DNA of 64,000 bases. It comes from CAVQCT01 sp964371785 (GTDB taxonomy: Bacteria; Zixibacteria; MSB-5A5; GN15; FEB-12). The stretch lies in NCBI GenBank assembly GCA_964371785.1, contig CAYJOL010000004.1, forward strand, positions 1-64,000, written 5' to 3'. Positions 16,397 to 23,838 of the stretch are shown here, in pieces; position 1 is the stretch's first letter, and each line of letters begins with the position of its first letter. A program made the position numbers and the translations under genes. The notes below the pieces were generated by a model that did not search any database, was not told where the DNA came from, and saw nothing but the letters and a program-made list of their open reading frames with translations.

Positions 16397-18207
16397 TGCC
16401 CCACCCCCGTCGCCGCTACTGTACCGGTCTGTATCTGTAACTTCTTCATCATGTAGGCCTTGATTATCTCCCCGGCCAGGGGAGCCGCGATCTCGGAGCC
16501 GTGACCGGCATTTTCAACAAGCGCACACACAACTATCTCCGGATTCTCGAGCGGTGCTACGCCTACAAACCAGGAGTGATTATCGCCATGCGGGTTTTCC
16601 GCCGTACCGGTCTTGCCACCGACAGAGTAATACTTGTTTCTCAACCGTCTGGCCGTCCCGTGGTCTCCTTCAACCACCAGACGCAACCCTTCTCGGAGGA
16701 GTCCAAGAGTCGCCGGTGAAAATGGGAGCTTGAACGCTACTTTGGGCGGGATGGAAATCTCCTGCCCAGAAGGTTCTATAATTTTTCTTACAAAATGTGG
16801 TTGATAAACCACGCCGTTGTTCGCCAGACCGCAATAGAACTGAGCCAGCTGGAGTGGTGTAACGAGAATCTCCCCCTGTCCGATTGCATTATTCAGAGCC
16901 AGCGCGCGTGACCACTTTCGTTCCCCGTACCTCTTGTCATAGTACTTTGAATTGGGTATTAATCCGGGCGACTCCTGTGGTAAGTCTACCTGAGTCGACT
17001 GACCAAACCCACACCTGGTATAATACTCGCCAAGTTTATCCACGCCCAGCTTCAAACCAAGCTGATAGAAATAGACGTCGCAGGATTGTTCGATTGCGTG
17101 CGTCACAGTCACGCTTCCGTGTCCGCTGGGGGCCCAGCACCGGAAGTACCGGTTGCCAAACTGCAGACCGCCGTAACACGGCTTGAAGGTGCTGTTCTCG
17201 GTAATCGCCCCTTCCTCAAGGCCCGCACCGGCCGCGATGAATTTTGCGGTGGAACCGGGTGGATACAGTCCATTCAACGGACGATTAAGCAACGGATGGG
17301 TGCTGTCGGACCGGATCTCCTGCCAGAGAGTCTCCGGAACAACCGAAGAAAAAATATTCGCGTCGTAGCTCGGATACGAGGTCATGGCGATAATCTCGCC
17401 GCTGCGCGGATCCATGGCCACGATCGCGCCGCAACAAAATGTGTCCAGCGCCTGGCTGCATGCCATTTGCAGATCGTTGTCTATCGAGAGAACCAGTCCA
17501 TCACCGGGAACCGATGGAATCTCTTCCTTGTCTTCGTACGGACCAAGCATCTGCCCGGCCGCTGACACTTCAATATACGCCGTCCCCTCGTGCCCTCTCA
17601 ATATGTTGTCATACGACTTCTCAAGCCCTTTCTTGCCGATGATACTGCCAAGACGATACGGAGCGTCGCTACTTTTCTTCAATTCCTCAACCGAAACTTC
17701 CCCGACATATCCCGTGAAAGACTCCGCCCCCAGGTTATGGTCGTACTGGCGCACTTCTTCCAACTGGTACGTGACACCCGGAAATTCCTTGCTTTGCTCC
17801 TCCAATACAGCCACGGCTTCAAAGGGGAGGTCCCGTTTGACGGTGGAGGGTTGGAAGGGACTTACCATGTTGTTCTGGATGCGTTGCCGGATCTGCGCGG
17901 TGTCCAAACCGAGCAGCCGTGCGAGATTTACTATCGTCTTGCCCGCGACAATTTCCGAAGGGACAACAGAGAGTGTGTAGGATGGTCTATTGTCGATGAT
18001 AACCCGTCCCTCCCGGTCATAGACAACTCCTCGCCGCGGGACGATGGGCTCTACCCGTATCCGATTGTTTTCAGACTGGATGGCCAGATCTTTGTGTTCC
18101 ACAATCTGAAGCTTGATGAGACCAATGGTAAGAATAAGAAAGATGGCCGCTACCAGCACATAGCTGAAGTGTTCCCGGCCGGAAAGAGAGAGACGATAAC
18201 GATCCAT
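16393..18207 (-). CDS. mrdA: penicillin-binding protein 2 (peptidoglycan transpeptidase)
   Basis: 604 aa, class B PBP. It has one N-terminal membrane helix (VLVAAIFLILTIGLIKLQIV), a pedestal/dimerisation region starting near EPIVPRRGVVYDREG, and a transpeptidase domain with the active-site Ser319 in PGSTAKF, the second motif SCD in EQSCDVYFYQLG, and KTGT at residue 532. The SxD second motif is normal for PBP2. It crosslinks the glycan made by RodA in the elongasome. mreD lies 11 nt upstream. Confidence 0.96.
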   Translation of the reverse strand: MDRYRLSLSGREHFSYVLVAAIFLILTIGLIKLQIVEHKDLAIQSENNRIRVEPIVPRRGVVYDREGRVIIDNRPSYTLSVVPSEIVAGKTIVNLARLLGLDTAQIRQRIQNNMVSPFQPSTVKRDLPFEAVAVLEEQSKEFPGVTYQLEEVRQYDHNLGAESFTGYVGEVSVEELKKSSDAPYRLGSIIGKKGLEKSYDNILRGHEGTAYIEVSAAGQMLGPYEDKEEIPSVPGDGLVLSIDNDLQMACSQALDTFCCGAIVAMDPRSGEIIAMTSYPSYDANIFSSVVPETLWQEIRSDSTHPLLNRPLNGLYPPGSTAKFIAAGAGLEEGAITENSTFKPCYGGLQFGNRYFRCWAPSGHGSVTVTHAIEQSCDVYFYQLGLKLGVDKLGEYYTRCGFGQSTQVDLPQESPGLIPNSKYYDKRYGERKWSRALALNNAIGQGEILVTPLQLAQFYCGLANNGVVYQPHFVRKIIEPSGQEISIPPKVAFKLPFSPATLGLLREGLRLVVEGDHGTARRLRNKYYSVGGKTGTAENPHGDNHSWFVGVAPLENPEIVVCALVENAGHGSEIAAPLAGEIIKAYMMKKLQIQTGTVAATGVGQ

Positions 18208-18218
18208 GACTGCCGATA

Positions 18219-18707
18219 CTAGAATATAGCTTTCAACTTGCTCAACGTGACCCTTCCCTCCTTAAACAAAAAGTACAGCCAGGCGATTAATGCGGTGTAC
18301 ACAACGCCAGGCAGTGCTTTTGTCAACAGGAGTAAAAAGAACCCGTCGCTGCCACTAAGTACTAATACGGCAATATTATCCAAAACTATACCGCCGACGA
18401 CCAATAACAGCTTAGCGGACAACGACTCCAGGTTAATTCGTTCCCTGAGGTGGAAAACCGCCAAGGCGATTGCCGTGAGTACCAAGGCATGCCAACCCAT
18501 CACCTGGGGCAATCCCGCATAGGCGACTGCTCCAACCACAACTGCGAACCAGAGGGCGGTGATTTCAGACTTATAAATGGCGACCAGAAGAACCACGAGC
18601 ACAGGTAAGTTGATGCGGACACCGTAGATAGACGTAATGTCAGACAGAAACACTTGGTGCATGCCAACCAGCCAGAGATAAAGCAGATAAGGCAGAAGTC
18701 GTATCAT
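18219..18707 (-). CDS. mreD: rod shape-determining protein MreD
   Basis: 162 aa, almost entirely hydrophobic with about five membrane helices and the family opening PYLLYLWLVGMHQVFLSDI. It is a membrane partner of MreC in the elongasome. The sequence is weakly conserved, as is usual for MreD; the call rests mainly on length, topology and its place between mreC and mrdA. The start overlaps the mreC stop by 4 nt. Confidence 0.9.
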   Translation of the reverse strand: MIRLLPYLLYLWLVGMHQVFLSDITSIYGVRINLPVLVVLLVAIYKSEITALWFAVVVGAVAYAGLPQVMGWHALVLTAIALAVFHLRERINLESLSAKLLLVVGGIVLDNIAVLVLSGSDGFFLLLLTKALPGVVYTALIAWLYFLFKEGRVTLSKLKAIF

Positions 18708-19495
18708 TGGCCCGCTTCTCTCAAAATGAAAAGTTCGTCAATCGAGTAAAAATTCACCGATGGTCTGACTTTGACCCGGGCGAATACCTCGTGCTCCGGG
18801 ACTTCCACCTCATCCACAACGCCGACTTTCAGCCCGGCAGGATATACACCGCCCAGGCCCGATGAGAGCAGGAGGTCGCCCACCTTGATGTCTCCGCCAA
18901 CCGGGAAGTTGTCCAACACCATCCCGGAAGCAGACGAGTACTTGATGATTCCCATCTCGCGACTCTCAGAATCGCGCGCCGCGACCCTGTTGGCCGGGTC
19001 GGTCAACAGTTGTACCACAGCATTGTCTTTTGAAACGGAGCTTATGCGGCCAATCAGACCCTGTTGGTTGATGACCGTCTGATCAACCCTGAGTGATTCG
19101 CTCGAACCTTTGTTGATGACCGCCGACATCGGTATATAGTCGCCGGAGATGGACACGACCTCAGCCGGAATAAGGGTGTAACCCTCGGGTGGTTCAAAAC
19201 CAAGGACAGAACGAAGCCGGACATTCTCGCGGGCGGCTTCCTCGTACATCGAAAGGGTCATCGATGTTTCCACGAGCTTTTCCCGGAGATTTTTGTTCTC
19301 GGCGGCTATCGAACGATATTCAAAAAATGCGTTCTTGATCGAGGCGAACGGAGAGTAAAAGGCGCCAACCGTTATTTGTCGAAGAAAGGGGTTTACTGTG
19401 GATTGACCGACAATGAAAACGATAATTAACAGGAAAATGGCAGCTAAATGGACATTTCGCCAGTGCCTGGCGAACAGATTGGTAAACCAATTCAT
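18704..19495 (-). CDS. mreC: rod shape-determining protein MreC
   Basis: 263 aa. A short cytosolic N terminus is followed by one membrane helix (residues about 16-32), a coiled coil (EYRSIAAENKNLREKLVETS to ENVRLRSVLGF) and the beta-rich periplasmic domain with INKGSSESLRVDQTVINQQG and GLIGRI. It scaffolds PBP2 and RodA. mreB is not in the window; upstream is an EIIA gene instead, 30 nt away. Confidence 0.95.
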   Translation of the reverse strand: MNWFTNLFARHWRNVHLAAIFLLIIVFIVGQSTVNPFLRQITVGAFYSPFASIKNAFFEYRSIAAENKNLREKLVETSMTLSMYEEAARENVRLRSVLGFEPPEGYTLIPAEVVSISGDYIPMSAVINKGSSESLRVDQTVINQQGLIGRISSVSKDNAVVQLLTDPANRVAARDSESREMGIIKYSSASGMVLDNFPVGGDIKVGDLLLSSGLGGVYPAGLKVGVVDEVEVPEHEVFARVKVRPSVNFYSIDELFILREAGQ

Positions 19496-19525
19496 TTGGT
19501 GGCGGCGTCCTTGCCTCTATGTGCG

Positions 19526-19978
19526 TCAGTCAACGTTATCCATCAGCGCCAGTACATCACCCGGCGACGAAGCTTCCATCAGCTTGCGTCTATTCTCCTC
19601 TGACTTCATCAGGTACGACAGGCGCGCCATAACATTCAGGTGAGCGCCAATAGCGTCTTCCGGCGCGGCGATGAGAAAGTACAGATTGACCGGACGGTGA
19701 TCCATGGCGTCGAAATTCACACCCTTTGCGCTGCGTCCGAACGCGATTACGATCCCCTTGACCGCTCTGGTCTTGGCATGCGGAAATGCTACTCCGTAGC
19801 CGACCCCCGTAGTGACGAGATTCTCACGCTCCTTGACGTCGGTGAGAAGCTGCTCCCGATCCTTGACCATATTTGAAGTGGCGACCAGATCAACCAGCTC
19901 TTCAATCACTTCATCTTTGTTGGTTGCTTTGAGACTGAATACGACCAGACTCTCATCGCAAAATTTCGACAATTTCAT
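19526..19978 (-). CDS. PTS EIIA-type (PtsN-like) phosphocarrier
   Basis: 150 aa, single EIIA-2 domain with the phosphorylatable His67 in VGYGVAFPHAKT. Related proteins accept phosphate from NPr/HPr-like proteins and regulate potassium transport, nitrogen or envelope functions. There is no PTS permease here, so a regulatory role is inferred. It lies between a Trm112-like gene and mreC inside the cell-shape operon. A paralog is at 58866-59366. Confidence 0.88.
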   Translation of the reverse strand: MKLSKFCDESLVVFSLKATNKDEVIEELVDLVATSNMVKDREQLLTDVKERENLVTTGVGYGVAFPHAKTRAVKGIVIAFGRSAKGVNFDAMDHRPVNLYFLIAAPEDAIGAHLNVMARLSYLMKSEENRRKLMEASSPGDVLALMDNVD

Positions 19979-19995
19979 TGCTTCTATACCCTTGT

Positions 19996-20163
19996 TTATA
20001 GTTTCTCTGCTTCGTCAAGTAGCAAAACAGGAACATCGTTCTCCACGCGGTACGCCACCTGGCACGAGGCACACACAAGTTTCTCGTCGGCCCGCCGATA
20101 CTCAAGTTTCTTCCGGCACTTTGGGCACACCAGCTTTTCGACCAACCTATCTGACAACGCCAT
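19996..20163 (-). CDS. Trm112-family small zinc-ribbon protein
   Basis: 55 aa. Read from ATG at plus 20163, it begins MALSDRLVEKLVCPKC and has LVCASCQVAYRVENDVPVLL, which matches the YcaR/Trm112 family pattern with CxxC pairs. Trm112 proteins bind and activate methyltransferases; the bacterial partners are mostly undefined. The E. coli homolog sits in an lpxK-kdsB lipid A/KDO cluster, and here too it lies among envelope genes. A good GGAG lies upstream. It fits exactly between accA (12 nt) and the EIIA gene (17 nt). Confidence 0.85.
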   Translation of the reverse strand: MALSDRLVEKLVCPKCRKKLEYRRADEKLVCASCQVAYRVENDVPVLLLDEAEKL

Positions 20164-20175
20164 TGCTCCAGCTCC

Positions 20176-21135
20176 TTATTCCGTAAATACACCCATGTGA
20201 CGGTATTTGTTAAGCCTTTCGTGGAGCAATAAGTCGATTGGCTTCTCTTTCAGCTCAGCGAGGGCCGCGAGTATTTCCTTCTTGACAACCTCGGCGGCCT
20301 GTTTCGGTTGGGTATGCGCTCCACTGGGCGGTTCCGGAATGACTTTGTCGATAATCTTCAAGTCAATCAGGTCCCCTGAAGTAACTTTCAATGCCTCCGC
20401 AGCTTCGGGCGCCTTCGCCGCATCGCGCCAGAGTATCGCCGCACAACCTTCAGGTGAAATTACCGAGTACCAGGAATACTCAAGCATCAGAATCCGGTCG
20501 CCTACGCCGACACCCAGTGCTCCGCCTGACGCTCCTTCGCCGATTATAACCACAACTATCGGAACCTTGAGCCTGGACATTTCTCGAATATTCCGCGCGA
20601 TTGCCTCTGCCTGTCCCCGTTCCTCCGCCCCGATTCCCGGAAATGCTCCCGGAGTGTCCACGAGGATTACGATCGGCACATTGAATTTCTCGGCCAGGTA
20701 AAATAGCCGGAGCGCTTTCCGGTACCCTTCAGGATGAGCCATCCCGAAATTACGGTACAGTTTCTCCTTGGTGTCCCGTCCCTTTTGTTGACCAATGAAC
20801 ATTACCGGCTGTTCGTCGATCTGTCCAAATCCTCCGACCATCGCCTTATCGTCCGCATAGTAGCGATCTCCGTGCAGCTCAACAAAGTCCGTGCTGATCA
20901 TCTGGATGTAGTCTAGTGTGTAAGGGCGTTTGGGATGTCTTGAAAGTTGAACTTTCTGCCAGCGGGTCAGGCCGGAATATATCTCATCGCGAAGTTTGAT
21001 AAGCTTGTGCTCGAGTGACGCGATTTCACTGCTTAACTCGATACTCTCTCCGACTGAAAAATCCTTCATGTCGGAGATTTTCTTTTCCAACTCAATAATC
21101 GGTTTTTCGAATTCTAAGTACGTACGTTCTGCCAT
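20176..21135 (-). CDS. accA: acetyl-CoA carboxylase carboxyltransferase subunit alpha
   Basis: 319 aa, usual length. It transfers carboxyl from biotinyl-AccB to acetyl-CoA in the first step of fatty-acid synthesis, as a complex with AccD. Family signatures are present: LEFEKPIIELEKKI at the start, RHPKRPYTLDYI, GHQKGRDTKE-like GQQKGRDTKEK, PIVILVDTPGAFPGIGAEERGQ and GEGASGGALGVGVGDRILMLE. accD is not visible in the window; accB and accC are elsewhere in it. Confidence 0.97.
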   Translation of the reverse strand: MAERTYLEFEKPIIELEKKISDMKDFSVGESIELSSEIASLEHKLIKLRDEIYSGLTRWQKVQLSRHPKRPYTLDYIQMISTDFVELHGDRYYADDKAMVGGFGQIDEQPVMFIGQQKGRDTKEKLYRNFGMAHPEGYRKALRLFYLAEKFNVPIVILVDTPGAFPGIGAEERGQAEAIARNIREMSRLKVPIVVVIIGEGASGGALGVGVGDRILMLEYSWYSVISPEGCAAILWRDAAKAPEAAEALKVTSGDLIDLKIIDKVIPEPPSGAHTQPKQAAEVVKKEILAALAELKEKPIDLLLHERLNKYRHMGVFTE

Positions 21136-21154
21136 AATTCCACTTTCCGCCCCG

Positions 21155-22222
21155 TCACTGCCTCGCGGAACCGTTAACTCGTTTGCGCAACGGGATTTTG
21201 CTTAGTAAGATAAAGAATACGGCGAAAATAACAACCATAAAAACGACCAAAAAGCCGAACACGATCAACCGGTTCCAGAAGAACATGGCGAGTGCAAACA
21301 TCCCATAACCTATTGCCAGTAAATAGAATATTACCACGATCCGGCGCGGCGAAAATCCCATCAGCGCCAGGTAATGAAACAAGTGTCGGCGGTCCGCCTT
21401 CATGATGTTCTTACCCGATATGAGGCGTCGAAAAAACGACGAAGACACCTCCATAATCGGTACCCCCAGAGCGAGCAGTGGAACATATAGCGCCGCGGCC
21501 GTATACGACTTGAATGGAAACATGAGGGAAAAGACAGCAAAGTAATAGCCAATCTGCATCGAACCGGAGTCCCCCAGAAAAATCCGGGCTGGATGACGGT
21601 TGAAATATAGAAATGGAAGCAGGAATCCAATCAGAACCACCACAAAAATAAGCACTGTGCCCATCTCGTAGAGCTGTCCTACGATCAATAACGTCACAGC
21701 GGCTATGAGCGAAACACCTCCCGCCAGACCATCGAGGCCGTCTATCAGGTTAATCGCGTTGGTGAGCATCACTACCCAGATGACGGTTACCAGCACCGAA
21801 AAAGCGCCCAGCTCCACTGACCCAAACGGTGTCGACAGAAGTTGCGCTCCCAACCCTCCCAGGTGCAGTATCAGACCCGCCGCTATTTGAGCCCCTAGCT
21901 TCGTCCAGGCTGTTACCGGAGAGAGGTCATCGGACATCCCGACCAGAAGAATAATCAAGGCGCCGATAAATATGTAGAACAACGAGCCGGCGAATTCCAC
22001 CCTGAAGTCCTGGGCCACTACAAGGAATGTCAGCACCGTGATCCAACAGACGACAAAAAGCCCCACTCCTCCAAGAAACGGTGTAGGCTTCTTGTGGCGC
22101 TTATGTTGTCCCGGCTGGTCCAGCAAACCGTACCTGTGCCCCATTTTTATTAGAATGGGCATCATCAAGGTACTCAATGCACCGGCGAAGAGTATCCCAC
22201 CGGCGATAAACCATATCGACAT
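21155..22222 (-). CDS. WecA/TagO-type polyprenyl-phosphate sugar-1-phosphate transferase
   Basis: 355 aa, about ten to eleven membrane helices. It should load a GlcNAc-1-phosphate-like sugar on undecaprenyl phosphate, the first step of a surface glycan. Diagnostic motifs: an Asp-rich loop (VGMSDDLSPV), NAINLIDGLDGLAGG, FLGDSGSMQIGY, and the cytosolic loop KADRRHLFHYLALMG, which is the HIHHxL-type motif of WecA/TagO. MraY is less likely because that loop and the genetic context differ. It is followed by accA. Confidence 0.9.
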   Translation of the reverse strand: MSIWFIAGGILFAGALSTLMMPILIKMGHRYGLLDQPGQHKRHKKPTPFLGGVGLFVVCWITVLTFLVVAQDFRVEFAGSLFYIFIGALIILLVGMSDDLSPVTAWTKLGAQIAAGLILHLGGLGAQLLSTPFGSVELGAFSVLVTVIWVVMLTNAINLIDGLDGLAGGVSLIAAVTLLIVGQLYEMGTVLIFVVVLIGFLLPFLYFNRHPARIFLGDSGSMQIGYYFAVFSLMFPFKSYTAAALYVPLLALGVPIMEVSSSFFRRLISGKNIMKADRRHLFHYLALMGFSPRRIVVIFYLLAIGYGMFALAMFFWNRLIVFGFLVVFMVVIFAVFFILLSKIPLRKRVNGSARQ

Positions 22223-22237
22223 ATATTACACTCGCAA

Positions 22238-23095
22238 CTAAATTCGCCGCTTGCGTGCCGGTAACAAACCGGTCACCAGCAAATTCACACCTAAGATCAG
22301 CGGCAAGATAAGAAATGATCCGACGCCGGGGAAATGTTTTAGGAAATATTTCCAGACAGAGCGGTGATGATAATAGGCACGACACATTTTGCCGGCAGTA
22401 CTCCCCTCTCCCCACAGGTGCACCCCGCCGGCCGAGGGAATATAGAAGTTGCGATACCCGGCCTTGTGCAGGCGGTAGCACAGATCGGTATCCTCCATAT
22501 ACATGAAGAAGCGTTGGTCGAATCCGCCGAGCTGATCAAAAACTTGCCTGCGAATCAACATTAGTGTTCCGGCCACGGCCGGGACCTCGGTCATATCCGG
22601 GTAATCCGGCAGCGTATATGCTGTCGAACTGCCTCGAAACCTCGAGAGAAAGGAGCCACGCGAAAAAATCAGGTTGCCTATGGTGGGGAAATTCCGGCTG
22701 GTGGCCTGAAAGGAATTATCGGGGAATCGCATCCGTCCTGACGCCGCCCCGGGACGGTCAAGCCTCTGAAATTCGCCGATGAGTCGACCCAGCGCTCCCG
22801 GATCCAGCACCAAATCCGGATTATGAAACAGCAGAAACTCACCGCTGGCGCGAGTAGCACCCAAATTACAGGCCCCGGCAAACCCAAGATTGCGCTGGGC
22901 CGATATAAGCTGAGCGTCAGGAGCAAGCCGAATCACCTCCTCGATTGTGCCATCACGCGAACCATTGTCTACCACGATCAGTTCGCTGGGCACCTCTGTG
23001 CAACGCTTACCAAGAGCTCCCAAACAGTCACGAACTGCCGGAAGAGAATTATAGGTGACAATTATTATGGAGACCGTGATTGTATCTGTGTTCAC
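22238..23095 (-). CDS. family 2 glycosyltransferase (rhamnosyltransferase-like)
   Basis: 285 aa. GT-A fold with IIIVTYNS at residue 10, VVDNGSRDGT near 41, FHNPDLVLDPGAL near 90 and MYMEDTDLCYRLHKAGY near 198, the usual order for GT2 enzymes that add sugars to a lipid-linked glycan. A C-terminal hydrophobic segment (FLILPLILGVNLLVTGLLPA) anchors it to the membrane. The start is GTG with a weak ribosome site. Donor and acceptor are unknown. Confidence 0.88.
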   Translation of the reverse strand: MNTDTITVSIIIVTYNSLPAVRDCLGALGKRCTEVPSELIVVDNGSRDGTIEEVIRLAPDAQLISAQRNLGFAGACNLGATRASGEFLLFHNPDLVLDPGALGRLIGEFQRLDRPGAASGRMRFPDNSFQATSRNFPTIGNLIFSRGSFLSRFRGSSTAYTLPDYPDMTEVPAVAGTLMLIRRQVFDQLGGFDQRFFMYMEDTDLCYRLHKAGYRNFYIPSAGGVHLWGEGSTAGKMCRAYYHHRSVWKYFLKHFPGVGSFLILPLILGVNLLVTGLLPARKRRI

Positions 23096-23104
23096 AACAG
23101 CAAA

Positions 23105-23833
23105 TCACTTCAGCTTGCCGAACATGGCTTTAAGCCTCAACAACCATACCATGTAAATAGCTTCGCGCATGATCTTCTTAGACATTTTCGAGGCTCCGGC
23201 AACACGGTCGACGAATATAATCGGAATTTCTTTGATCTTGAATCCGCGCTTCCATGCTCGCATCGACATCTCAATCTGGAATGAATATCCACTCGAGCGA
23301 ACGTCATCGAGGTCAATTGTTTCCAGCACCTGCCGTCGGAAACATTTGAAGCCACCGGTGGCATCGCGCAATGGCAGTCCTGTAACCAGACGCGTGTACA
23401 CGTTGGCGAAATACGACAACAGCAGACGTGACATCGGCCAGTTGATGACATTTACACCGGATATATATCTCGACCCTATCACCAAGTCGCTATGCTGTAT
23501 TTCGCGAAGAAAGTCCTTGATATATTCGGGACCGTGAGAAAAATCCGCATCCATTTCGAAAATGAAATCGAATTTTTGCTCAATAGCCCACTTGAAACCT
23601 GCGATGTAGGCCCGTCCAAGCCCTTCTTTCTTCTCCCGGTGCAGGACAAAGACTTTCGATTCCTGCCTGGCGAGGCGATCCGCGATGTCGCCGGTGCCGT
23701 CGGGTGAATTGTCATCGACAATCAACACATGGATCCTCGGGTCGAGCGGAATGACGGCATGGACAATCTTTTCGATATTGTCCCTTTCGTTGTAAGTAGG
23801 AAAGATGATGACTGCGCGTTGTGACTGGACCAT
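23105..23833 (-). CDS. polyprenol-phosphate mannosyltransferase-like GT2
   Basis: 242 aa, the length of soluble DPM1-type enzymes. Motifs: IIFPTYNERDNIEKIV at residue 9, IVDDNSPDGTGDIAD near 38, EMDADFSHGPEYI near 93-105, and the family GSRYISGVNVINWPMSRLLLSYFAN segment near 120. Such enzymes charge polyprenyl phosphate with a sugar (often mannose) that membrane GT-C transferases then use; the GT39-like protein at 27377-29485 is a candidate user. The downstream glycosyltransferase gene is 9 nt away. Confidence 0.9.
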   Translation of the reverse strand: MVQSQRAVIIFPTYNERDNIEKIVHAVIPLDPRIHVLIVDDNSPDGTGDIADRLARQESKVFVLHREKKEGLGRAYIAGFKWAIEQKFDFIFEMDADFSHGPEYIKDFLREIQHSDLVIGSRYISGVNVINWPMSRLLLSYFANVYTRLVTGLPLRDATGGFKCFRRQVLETIDLDDVRSSGYSFQIEMSMRAWKRGFKIKEIPIIFVDRVAGASKMSKKIMREAIYMVWLLRLKAMFGKLK

Positions 23834-23838
23834 AGCCG

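Noticed and set aside
19953..20192. 79-codon minus-strand reading across the accA-EIIA gap
   Set aside because: Wrong frame; the 55-codon Trm112-like reading in the next frame has paired Cys motifs, a ribosome site and exact fit.
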